From Sanguinoderma infundibulare (lineage: Eukaryota; Basidiomycota; Agaricomycetes; Polyporales; Polyporaceae), in contig JAVLRN010000011.1 in NCBI GenBank assembly GCA_032821775.1, positions 1,798,001 to 1,862,000 of the forward strand: a DNA stretch of 64,000 nt, in the 5' to 3' direction. Position 1 is the first letter of the stretch. Each line of letters begins with the position of its first letter. A model generated the notes under the pieces. It saw only the letters and a program-made list of their open reading frames with translations. It was not told the DNA's origin and searched no databases. A program made the position numbers and the translations under genes. Below, piece after piece: positions 47,151 to 57,636 of this stretch.

Positions 47151-47769
47151 TCACATAAACCACCAAGCCGGGGCCATGGAGTTAGGCCGGGGCCCGAGGG
47201 CGACTCGCTGAGGCCTCTGGCGGACTCGCGGGGGCCTCTCGAGGGCTAGGGCGTCCTCGTTCGACCTTTCCTTCTCGTCCTCGGCCTGATTCAGCAGCCG
47301 GGGCATCGCCGGGGACATGAGTGTGTTCAACGTCGACGCGACGAACTGGCTGACGTGCGGCGCGCGCTGCAGGACGGCGTGTGGCGGTGGGGCGGGGGCC
47401 GAGTACGCGGCTGTTCCCGCTGTGCTAGTGCTGAATGTGGACACATTGGTGGGGGCGAAGCGGTCCTTCTCCTGCCAGCTGAGTACGGACGAGGGCGGCT
47501 CCGAGTACTGGAGGGACGCGATGCGCTTGACGTTCGCGTCGAGGATGAGGGTGTATGCGCGCTGGCGGCGTCGTTTCGCGCGCGCGGCGACGGCGGTGGG
47601 GCGCGAGCGCCAAACGATGACGATGGTCGCGACGAGCATGGTGAAGGTGACGAAGACGAGGATGCCGCCCACGATGACGTCTTTGCGGTGAAGGGGTCGC
47701 GCGCGAGGTATCAGTCTTTGCGCGTTGATGTAAGTCGGAATGAATCTCACTTAGATCGACGTTCGCCAT
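47151..47769 (-). CDS. Single-pass membrane protein of unknown function
   Basis: Two exons leftward, 47751-47769 and 47151-47680, give 182 aa. The first has only 19 nt (MANVDL and one base). A hydrophobic helix (VGGILVFVTFTMLVATIVIVW) lies at residues 9-29, followed at once by a strongly basic stretch (RAKRRRQR). The protein is therefore probably anchored with its N terminus outside and the basic face in the cytosol. The remainder is Ser/Pro/Ala-rich without a known domain. The donor GTGAGA and acceptor CAAAG are acceptable. An alternative is a single-exon protein starting at 47750 inside the intron, which would lack the short leader. I do not recognise the family. Confidence 0.6.
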
Positions 47770-49616
47770 CTTGCGTTTGTTATGCTCGGTAAGGGTGAGA
47801 GGTTGAAGGTAAACTGCGTAACTTCTACCTCTCACCCCATCTGGTATACCCCATTCACTGCGGCTGGCAGAGAACTCTGCAGGCTGACTGCGTACGTCGG
47901 GTCGGTTCCGAATAACGACGTCCAAGGGTGATCAGCCTCCGGTCGCATCCATAGAGCGTCTCAAATGATTGTGCGTTCCGTGTGTTTCGTAATCTTTGTT
48001 AATCTCCTAATATGTGCTAGGCGTTACTTATGCTCCACCCTGTGCATATAGCTTGCCTGTTGGCGTTGCAGGCGCGGGAGGGTGCTGCTGTATTTGATGC
48101 GGCGCCCGGGGTTGGAGTTCGTTCAAAGAAGCCTTCCACGGGTCCGGGGGCGCTTGATCGCGCGCGATAGCCTCCCATTTCTTTCAAGCCTAATGAACAG
48201 GCCAATTGAACTGCTGCCGGTACAGAGAATGGCTAACCTTAATATTCTAAGTAGCCAACGTCACTGGTCAGCCAATGACAACCTCGTGACCTCAGCCTGC
48301 TCAGGTAGTTCCGATGGGTCGTCGCCCGCGGCTTTCGGTATGGCTCCGTCATGTATACATATTTGCGCATGCTTCGCTGACCTTACGTCTGCACCCCGCA
48401 GGTTGGTCATGGAAAAAGACAGCTCATAACATCGTGCATCTTATAGGGCGATGATGTCGTACAATCATCAGTTGACGTCCATAAGATGTACATTCTTGCG
48501 GGGACGGGCGCGGCGCATCTGACGGAGCGCGCTATAGGGCCGGCGTCCTGTGGCACCTCCGTCAGTTCTGCTTGCGAGAAACGCCATTTTGCATGTGCGG
48601 GCTTAACGGTCGAGCGACAGCGGGCGCAGCATCATGCGCATGAAAGATGAGACGTCTCTCGTTGCAGCTCTCAGTTGATGTGTGTAATAATCAGTGCCAG
48701 CAGGGCCGAAATGGGCATGTTGAACCTGTGCCTATTCCAGGGCATATTCGCTTCCAAGTCGCTTCCGAGCATATGATGAATGTGGTCCGGTGGGTGAATG
48801 GGGACGACGAGTTGCCCGTGCGCAAATTGTCATTCATTCCACGAAACATTTCGTCCAACTGGGAGCATGTCTGGCAGACGGAAGGCGTATCTGGACTCTG
48901 AGCGTAAGATTGGGATCTAACATCGGAATTTTATGGCTGAGGACGAGGCCTGTCCATCATGCCGAAGCAGCGATGCCGTACGGATCGGAGCGAGCGGGCT
49001 GTGGCGGATTGGATGATCTTCTTGTCAGCCGCTGGCCGTATGTTTTGAATGCCGTCTGATGGACGCGCGGGAGCCGTCGTTCAGATCGCTTCGCTCGGCG
49101 GGGGTGACGTGCAAGATTCTCACTGCGCGACTGCACGTGGGGAAAATGGTTCCCAGAGGAGCGGATTGAGCGAGAAGTGACGTGCGCCTGTGTGGAAACG
49201 AGGAATTGTTCTTAGGTCGCGGAGAAGATGCGGCCGCCCCCGCGTTCCGTCAACACCCTCACGCGCAGAGGATATCCTTGTCCTGGGCACGACTTAATTA
49301 GCCGCTGCAGGGAACCCGGAGAACGAGGGAACCAAGGACGCAGACGTGACCCAACCGGCCGATCTTCCTCGTGAGTTCTCCTTCGCTCTGGACTTTCTCT
49401 GGCGAGACCCTCTGAATTAGGCGTCTGCTTCTCTTCCTTGTTGCTTGTGCTTTTTGTATTTACGTCCCGCGCCGCCTCCCGGAATTCAGGTGCTGCCCCC
49501 CCTGCTCTTTTCATCCCCCTTCCCTGCTCACCTTCCCTGCACCACAGGTCGTCGTCCTCGTCGTCCTCGTCAACCTGGCTTCGTCCTAGGACGATCCGTA
49601 CGATTTGCGAGTCAAC
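47770..49616. other. 1.8-kb divergent intergenic region
   Basis: Between outward-facing starts of the single-pass protein and the DUF6533-like gene. Frames are short and lack motifs; the last 150 bp before 49617 are pyrimidine-rich, like a leader. Confidence 0.5.
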
Positions 49617-52444
49617 ATGAGTGCAGACCTAATCCCCGCACAGCTCGCCACCACGGCGGAACATCTGTGAGCGTTCTCTTGACTCTTCTTGACGGATCCC
49701 ATCCTCTCTCGATGCCGATCCCCCCCTCTTTCCCCGCATGCGCATCCGCGTCTGGCTGGGAAAGGTATGCTGATCACCGAGCGCACACCCCAGACTGGCC
49801 GCCAAGATGTTCTCCCTCGCTTCGTGCGGTGAGTCGCCCCCCCCCCCTGTCCATGCACACGTTTACGCCTGACGCACGTACGTGCATACAGTGATGCTGT
49901 TCTACGACATTGCGATCACCTTCGGGGACGAGGTGGAGAGGATATGGAAGCAGCGGTTCACGGGCGCCACCGTCCTTTGGGTTCTTGTGGGTCCCGACCA
50001 GGCTCTGCTCCCGCTCCGACTGACTGACCCGGCTCCTCGCTTCGGTGATCGACACTAGAACCGCTACCTGTCACCCCTCGGTTATATCGTCATCATCGTT
50101 TGTGCGCACTCTATCCTGGGTGCTGTGCTGCTAGTACTGATGCGTGCTCTCGCGTAGCATTTCACGATCCTTCATGGTCCAAGGCCACTTGCCAACGTTA
50201 TGTCCTTTATCCAGAGGTTCTCAAAATATTCACCGCAACGGCCGTTGGGAGTGCGTCCTGTCTACGTGCCTTCCTCCCCCTCTTCATATCAAAGCTGATG
50301 TATAAAACGGATTTAGTTATCTTTATCTTGCGACTATACTCCATCTACTCGAAGAGCACCACTGTCCTTTATACCTTCAGTGCTCTCCTCCTTCTGGAGC
50401 TCGGTATCAAGATTGTCAGTGTTTTTTCTTCATCCCATGGATGACCGCTGGAGCGAGAAAGACTGATGGATATATGACAGTGGGCATTCACGGACGGAGT
50501 AATGCTCCAGCTCCCACCAGGTGTGCATTGTTTCATCCTCGTATCCGGAGGTTATCATTCACCGGACCAATCTATTACTAACTGTATTGCCCGTCGCGCT
50601 TCGCTCTCTTCATTTGCAGGCTTCGTAGGATGCATTCTGACCGGAAGATCGTCTCCGTGCGTATCAATGTAGCATCTGCTTGCGTACCTCGCAACGTCGT
50701 ATGCGGCGGAACGTTAGGGCGAAGCGACCGGCGACCGCGAGGTCGGCACGTTGTCTAACGTGTGCTCACGCCGGTGTCTTCTCTTCTCACAGGGGCGACC
50801 GAATCATCTTCACCTGGGTGGCGGAACTTGTCTTCGGTAACTGTTGCCTCTCGCTTCCCACCTCGCTCGAGCGTTCTCACTGACTTCTCCCTCCGTTTCC
50901 CTTGGGACGGACTTGCACAGACTCATGCGTCTTCTTCGCGACGCTGTATCGTACGATCCAGCTCTACAGGCGGACGGTCATCGCCGAGGCGATGTCGCTG
51001 ATTACAGTCATCATGCGCGATGGTGAGTGGCACGTCCCTTGCTATGTGGCTCGTGGTTCGCATGGGTTCGAACACTGTATGGGCGGACCCTTGCTTCGTG
51101 GCGACCCCGACGGTGCCTCCACTAGAACCCTCGAGCGCGGCGACAAAGGGTGCTTGTGCCTGTCTGACCGTAGCTCTTACGCCGCTCGAGGTTTAGGGTC
51201 TCAATGCTGATAACTGCGTTCCGCCGGGTCCTTTAGGAATCATGTACTTCGCGGCCATATTCGTGTCAAATTTGGTGACTGTCTTGATTTTCATCGTGCG
51301 TCTTCACCCTTAATCTACCTTTCTGCGCGCTTCTAACTTGCATCTCTGACGCGCAGTTTGCCACGGTATGTGCCTTTTTGCGTCACCGGATGTGCCCTTT
51401 TGCGTCACCGGATGTGGTCTGCGTGGATGGTAGGCGCTGACCATTAGATGGTTGCGATGCGATAGCCCGACCTCAAGGTCATCAATGCTTCTTTCAGCAC
51501 ACTGTTCGTCTTTATTTCGAAGCTCTTCGCGGATTCTAGCTGAAAACCCTGTTGCTAGCATCACCAGTCTGATGGTGTCCCGCCTGATGCTCAACCTGCG
51601 CGGCGAAATACTTCGACGCGGCCCAGTTATTTCCACTCATCATACCACGACGACGTCCAACGCCGTGCGGGACAACGGCGTCGAGTCATATCAGCTTAGC
51701 TCTAAAGGATGCACGAAACCAGAGACGCGGTCCGGCTGGTCTGCGTTCACGTCATCGATGATCGGCAACCTCGGCGCGCCAGTCATCACGTTTGAGGCCG
51801 AGAACAGCAGCTACTACGACGACCTCGACGATGAAGACGTCCTCGATCCTGGCCTGTCGCCGTCGCCCCGTTCGCCCAAATCACAATCGCACACGTACCA
51901 CCCTTACCCCCCAACCCCGTTGTCTGCGCGCAGCGCCGACCCCCTGCGCAAAACATACGACGGCCGTTCACTCCATTCACGACAACACACGGGAAGCTCG
52001 GACGAGACCATGGGATGGAGCAAGGTCTCGATGACGGACCTCGTCACCGACCCTCCTCCTCCCTCCAGCCGTGACCCCACCCCCACCCCGACCCCATACC
52101 GTATCCCGACCGTGAACCGCCAGCCGTCGGCCGAGTCGTCCTCGTCCGCGTCGGCGTTCACCGCGCTCCCGCCGCGCAAGGCGAAGGGGTACCTGCGGCG
52201 GCCGCGCACGAGCGAGAGCACGAGCTCCGACCGGGAGCGCGACGTCGCGGAGATGATGCACACGCGCTCGCTGCCCGGGCCGCTCGTCGTGCAGGTCACG
52301 GAGGAGGTCGTGGTGGACCGCGTCGACGGCGCGGCGAGCCCGGACTCGAGGGCGGCCAAGGGCGCGGCGGAGAGGCTGCGAAAGCCGTGGCTCGCGCCGC
52401 CGTCCTGGAAGCTGAGTCAGGATGGGCATTGCGAGGAGGGATAG
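49617..52444 (+). CDS. DUF6533-like multi-span membrane protein, copy 2, with long cytosolic tail
   Basis: Fourteen exons splice in phase to about 542 aa. Key blocks: TTAEHLLAAKMFSLASCVM, then FYDIAITFGDEVERIW (the DUF6533 signature), VLWVLNRYLSPLGYIV, RLYSIYSKSTTVL, GDRIIFTWVAELVF, FFATLYRTIQLYRR, GIMYFAAIFVSNLVTVLIF and LITSLMVSRLMLNLRG, giving about seven helices. A tail of about 270 residues after the last helix is Ser/Pro/Asp-rich and ends in WLAPPSWKLSQDG; it looks regulatory. Exon 12 (51357-51365) is only 9 nt. The last intron joins FST to LITSL with a GTTCGT donor. The function of the family is unknown; topology recalls seven-helix receptors, but no receptor motif is present. It is intact, unlike the doubtful copy at 41762-43460. 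Confidence 0.87.
51368..51411 (+). repeat. Perfect head-to-tail 22-nt duplication inside an intron
   Basis: Two 22-nt units (51368-51389 and 51390-51411) differ at one base and together fill much of the intron after the 9-nt exon of the DUF6533-like gene. The first unit starts within the donor, so the duplication lengthened the intron without touching the exons. Confidence 0.8.
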
Positions 52445-52749
52445 GGAGTGAGGGCGGGTTCGACGATGTGTACTCGAGCGGGGATTTTGTTGTGTCGTAC
52501 TTACTGTAGCCGTTACATATTCCTTCCTAATCGATACCACAGATGGTGCACTCTGGATTAACTCTGTCACCGCGCTCGCCCGAAGTGAAATGCAGTGCAG
52601 GATGTTTGTTCGTATGCAAGGTGCGGTGCGTCTACGGTGTATACTACCATATGTACGGGGTGCCGTGTGCTATGTTACAGCTGGACAAGGATGTTTTTCA
52701 AGACGTCTACATTCTCATTCTCCTCTACTTGCCGCTGGGACAAGCCGCT
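52445..52749. other. Spacer between convergent genes
   Basis: 3' sides of the DUF6533-like gene and the small leftward gene; nothing else seen. Confidence 0.4.
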
Positions 52750-53092
52750 TCATTCATCCACATCGACCCAGTCCCCGCTCTCGTCCAGCCGGACGTCGAA
52801 CCTCCATTTGCGGTCGTCCATCCACTGGTCGCCCAAGAACGTGTCGTAGAACTTGACGTGATAGTCGCCGTCCGCGTCCACAAAGTAGCCGACGACGCGC
52901 GGGTCGGGCCCGAGGTACTCGTGTCTGCGCGCGCGCGGGGAGTTTCGAGTCCGAGTCGAAAAAATCCGGGTTCGGGTACGAGTTGCCAGATTGCGGAGCG
53001 GCCGCGGCGGGCGATCGCGCACAAACGCCCCGCCGAAGACGATCGAAGGCAGGATGCAAAAGGCAGAAATTTGGAGCGACACATGCCGGCAT
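52750..53092 (-). CDS. Possible small acidic protein
   Basis: The end of this frame reads like real protein: HEYLGPDPRVVGYFVDADG, DYHVKFYDTFLGDQW and DDRKWRFDVRLDESG, a small Asp/Trp/Tyr-rich beta-type domain. Upstream, several frames are open because the DNA is GC-rich. An intron with GTACCC donor and a CGCGCAG acceptor would join an ATG at 53092 to it and give about 95 aa. The start is a guess. It could equally be the last exon of a longer gene beginning at 54075. I do not recognise the domain. Confidence 0.4.
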
Positions 53093-53658
53093 GATTGGAA
53101 TAATGGATGATGGGGAGAGCGGGAAGAGGGATGCGGGGATGGTTGTTGCGGCCGGCGTTGTTGCGGCGCGGGGGAAGCGGCGAAGCGCGAGAAACGGGGT
53201 TGGGAGGACGCGGGGAAGCGGTGCAGAGGCGTTGAGAACGAGAACGGGAGGGCGGAAAGCATATAGAAGAACGGAAGGACGGGGAAAACTCGATAGCGAT
53301 GGGTGCGGGCAGAGCGCGGGCTTCGACGGCTTCGACGCGCGGGGCTGCAGCATTCGCACGTACTGCACAGTGGACACTTGGACATAGACGGAGAGGCGAA
53401 TGCGGATGCAGAAATGGACGCGTACACGGTTTGGCACATGTCCCGCAGCGTACGTACGTGCTGGATTCTCGGGGCAACGAAGCGAGCATCGTCAAGGTAT
53501 GGATGCATACGGGAGTTTATACGTTCATTTCGCACCACGGAAATGAACGTGCGCGCGCTGCGGCACACGTAACGCGGAGCCGCGAAGATTCAGAACGGCA
53601 TGGACGACTGCAGCCGAACTCATATTCCCATTTCCGCACCAGAAAGCCTAATGTCCAC

Positions 53659-54075
53659 TCACCTCCTCGCGAGGATGCCCTCCGCGCCGACGTAGTTCGG
53701 ACAGCCCTCCATCCCTATCCCCATCGTCTTCTCTGCCCTCGCATCACCCTTTCCTTCAGACGCAGCCTTATCGCTTTCGCTCCGGGTGACCTGCTCGCAG
53801 TAATGCCTGTGCACGAACTGGTTAATGTCGGTGCCGGGGTAGAGGGCACGGACGTCGGTGCCGTGGCGCGCGAGGTACGTGCGGGGGAGGTGGATGCGGG
53901 TGCGGTGGTGGACGATGCGCTTCTCGAGCGGCCAGCGTGCGACGGCCCAAGCTTTGGCGCGGCGGTACTCCGAGATGGCCTTGAGCGCTGCCTGCTTCTC
54001 TTTCGCAGGTTTGGGATTGGGGGGAGGGAGCGTGGCGTCTTGAGGCTCGGGCTTGGGCTTGGATGTGATGGACAT
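53659..54075 (-). CDS. Basic protein of unknown function, probably 5' exon of a longer gene
   Basis: A frame of 138 codons starts at an ATG in good context (54075). The protein begins with a Pro/Lys-rich leader, then AISEYRRAKAWAVARWPLEKRI, a helical basic block split here as AISEYRRAKAW and AVARWPLEKRI, then RTYLARHGTDVRALYPGTDINQFV and CPNYVGAEGILARR. The stop at 53659 overlaps a perfect donor (AG/GTGAGTGG at 53662), so translation may continue in further exons, possibly to the acidic domain ending at 52750. The Arg/Trp-rich block would suit a mitochondrial or RNA-contacting protein, but that is only inference. Confidence 0.5.
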   Translation of the reverse strand: MSITSKPKPEPQDATLPPPNPKPAKEKQAALKAISEYRRAKAWAVARWPLEKRIVHHRTRIHLPRTYLARHGTDVRALYPGTDINQFVHRHYCEQVTRSESDKAASEGKGDARAEKTMGIGMEGCPNYVGAEGILARR

Positions 54076-55730
54076 GGGGCGATTATTTGGGGGTAAAGAC
54101 TGGGAGTGGATAGAGGCGTTTTGGATGCTGACGACGGCTCTTGCAGAGATTTGGGGAGACTGTTGACTGGCCTATGTGAGTGTGGATGTGGATGACTTGG
54201 CCACTGTCCGTGACTCTCGGCGTCTACAAAGATTTCAGTGCGTCGCAGACGCCCGCTAGATATGGTAACCGTCCTACCATATCTGATTGGCCCCTAGATC
54301 TGATGGATCTTACAGCCTGGTGGCGTTGACCTGCTTTGTAGCGCAACATGGTCGGGCCTGAGACAAGAAATGGGCGAAAGTACCGTGGGGGTTCAATGAA
54401 GGTGCTGTATGACCGGGACTTGATGTCATAGACTCTAGCACAACTCCTTCCGACTCGTTCGTCGTTCCCGTGAATCTAAAGTTGGCCGCATGGCAACCGT
54501 GCGACTCCGACACGGCTGCGGCGGGATGCGGAAAGTGTGGGCAGATGATCAAGAAGCCGGAGTGACGGTGGTGAATGCTGACAGTGACACCTGCGGATGG
54601 ACGGGGCTGATGCATGACGCCTGGACGACCGCTGGCCTGCGAGATAACGTAGACTGCGAGATAGTCGACGCAGTCCCTAGGAACGGCTAGCTCGACATGG
54701 GATGAGGCGTGCGGGATGAGTATTTGTTGCTATCGCGCGACGCATGTAAAGTTTGTGGGGGAGAGATAGGGACCACAGGGACATCTGCGACAAGGGGTTT
54801 AAACCTGAGAGATAAGCAGGTTTCGGGAGAAGCCGGAAGGTGTCTGAGTGGGGGCCGCATTAGGGAGGGTTGAGGAGACGTGTGGAAGGACGCGACATTC
54901 GGATGGATGGACGTTGGGAACCGACAAGCCTGCATTCGTCCGCCATCGGTATGCACACGTCGGCGACGTACACAGAGCTTGTGCGACAGGGAAGGAAAGT
55001 ATCCGCATGGCAGTGGCAGCTCGCATGTGGCAATCACAAGCCATCGAGAGGTTAGGGGTAGTCTGCAACGGCAAGGCATGTCATCGCGAAAAGACATACG
55101 TTCGTTTCGCGGATGAGTGGGAGTGTGCTATCGCTAGCACTATATATGGTTGCGGAATCGGGCCAGGCACCGCCTTATCAGGTAATCCAAGTGGCAGATC
55201 GAGCGAGACTGATCGGGAGCTTATCGCACCGCTTCGTCACCAGCGCCCACAACTCTAGCTGCCACACGACCGCTCTCAGCCTCTAGCCGCTGCGGCCGAC
55301 GACGGCGACGACGAGCACGGCACGCCAGCGCAGGAAGAATGAGGGGCGGTGGCGCGCATGCCTAGGTCGTTTTCGCAGGCGTAGTGGAGTGCTGGGATGG
55401 GCTTGGCCTCCGCCTGGAACGGAGAGGGAGAAGGAGGACGGGGCGCGATAAACAGGGAGCTGTTCATTGGACGATAAGTAGAATGGCCGCTCTGCGGTTC
55501 GCGGGCAGTGGTCAAACCGAACAGTGTGCTGTCATCATGCTCTGGGCAGCCGCCAGGCTTTATCTTTGCCCAAACCTTCCTCCAGGCCCCCTTCTTCTTC
55601 CCATCCGAACGTCCCTCTCCGTTCGTGGCCGTCGCCCTCCTCGACGCGTTCCCCGGGCCCGCTTCTCCGAGCCACCTCCTTCTCCAAAACCAGACTCTGC
55701 CAGCGTCCGCCCTCCTCGCAAAGAGTCACA
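54076..55730. other. 1.6-kb divergent intergenic region
   Basis: Between outward-facing starts, with a pyrimidine-rich leader just before the ammonium transporter start. No other gene recognised. Confidence 0.5.
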
Positions 55731-57636
55731 ATGGTTAACATCACCTACGATGCCTGTCAGTCCCCCCAGACTTTCTACAATCCCCATCCCCAGCTACTTA
55801 CCGCTACCTTTCCTCTTCAGCCGGTTCCATCCTATACCCTGATGCCACCACCGGCAAACTGGATGTCTACGCCCCGGGAGATATTGCTTGGGTCCTCGCC
55901 TCAACAGCCCTCGTCTGGATCATGATTCCCGGCGTTGGTTTCTTCTACTCTGGTCTCCTCAGGAGAAAGAACGCCCTCTCCATGATCTGGGCTTCCATGA
56001 TGACCCTCGCCGTCGTTTCGTTCCAGGTGAGCTATTCACTTTTCTACTCCGCCCACCTCAACGCTCACTCGCTCCTTAGTGGTTCTTCTGGGGGTCAGTC
56101 CATCCCCATGTGCCGTCGTGCCCACGCTGATGTGTTTCATAGGTTTTCGCTAGCCTTCAGCTCAACCGCTGGCCCTTACATCGGCAACCTCGGTAATCAT
56201 TTACGCTCGAGTCCTCCAAACTCTCGTTCTGAACATCAATTTCCGTCTAGATAACTTTGGCCTCATGGATGTCCTTGCCCAGCCCTCAGCAGGCAGTGCC
56301 AGGATCCCCTCCCTCGTCTTCTGCGTGTTCCAGCTCATGTTCGCCGCCATCACGTACGTCTTATTCCATCATCCCCTCATTTATCCATCAGCTTACCCGT
56401 ACCCAGTCCTATGATTGCCATTGGCGCCATTGCTGAGCGCGGTCGTCTGGGTCCCATCATGGTGTTTGTCTTCATTTGGGCCACAATCGTCTACGATCCC
56501 ATCGCCTGCTGGACCTGGAACCCCAACGGCTGGTCCTTCAAACTCGGCGGTCTCGATTTTGCAGGAGGAACTCCAGTCCATATCTCGTCCGGAACCGCCG
56601 CCCTCGCCATCTCCATCTACCTCGGCAAGCGTCGAGGATACGGCACAGAGCGCCTCGCTTACAAGCCCCACAACACCACCTATGTTGTCCTCGGCACCAT
56701 CTTCCTCTGGTTCGGCTGGTTTGGCTTCAACGGCGGCTCTGCCCTCGCTGCCAACCTGCGTGCGACGCAGGCCTGCATCGTCACCAACTTGGCTGCTAGC
56801 GTCGGTGGTATGACTTGGATGCTTTGGGACTACAGGCTCGAGAAGAAGTGGTCCGCCGTCGGATTCTGCTCTGGCGCCATCGCCGGGCTGGTCGCCATCA
56901 CGCCTGGTTCTGGTTTCGTCGGCTCGCGTACGTGATCTTTTTCATTTCCTCTGGTTGCCATCCGATGCTCATTGAACTTTGACGGCTATTCCAGCTGCTG
57001 CTGTGCTGTTTGGTGTCATGGCCGGCACTATCTGCAACTTCGCCACCCAGCTGAAGTTCATCTTCGGTTACGACGACTGTCTTGATGTAAGCACGACTAA
57101 CTCTCCAAACCTCCGACATAACTCTTTGACACCTATGGTTGCACCCTCAGATCTTCGCGTCGCACGCTATCGGCGGTGTCGTCGGCAACATCCTCACTGG
57201 TCTCTTCGCCCAAGCCAGCGTCGCCGGCTTCGACGGCAACCTCGCGCCAATCCAAGGCGGCTGGCTCGACCACCACTACATCCAGCTTGGCTACCAGCTC
57301 GCGGACTCGACCGCGGGCATGTCGTACTCGTTCGTGATGACGACGATCATCCTCTGGATTATGCACTTCATCCCGGGAATGCGCCTGCGCGCGAGCGAGG
57401 AAGCAGAGATCCTCGGCATCGACGACGCGGAGATGGGCGAGTTCGCGTACGACTACGTCGGGATCGACATCGGCGCTTCGGGGCACGACTACCACGACGA
57501 TCGCCACACGCACGGCGAGGTGCCGAGCACGACGGGCGGACGGGAACCGCGGCATGTGCATCCTGCCCCAGGACACGAGTCCACCAGCGACGTAGAGCAC
57601 GAGAAGCAGGTCAGCCAATCGGTGTCTGCCGCGTGA
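55731..57636 (+). CDS. Ammonium transporter, AMT/MEP family
   Basis: Eight exons: 55731-55755, 55821-56026, 56080-56093, 56143-56192, 56251-56353, 56407-56927, 56995-57086, 57151-57636; 498 aa, normal for fungi. About 11 helices. Family marks: GDIAWVLASTALVWIMIPG, FFYSGLLRRKNALSM, WFFWGFSLAFSS, PMIAIGAIAERGR, then the signature DFAGGTPVHISSG with the first pore His, and IFASHAIGGVVGNILTG with the second pore His. The acidic, His-rich tail (DYHDDRHTHGE) is cytosolic. It imports ammonium across the plasma membrane; such genes are normally induced by nitrogen shortage. Exon 3 has only 14 nt. All junctions keep phase, and nothing suggests decay. Close relatives are the high-affinity AMT1/AMT2 of mycorrhizal fungi, but the class was not resolved. 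Confidence 0.95.
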
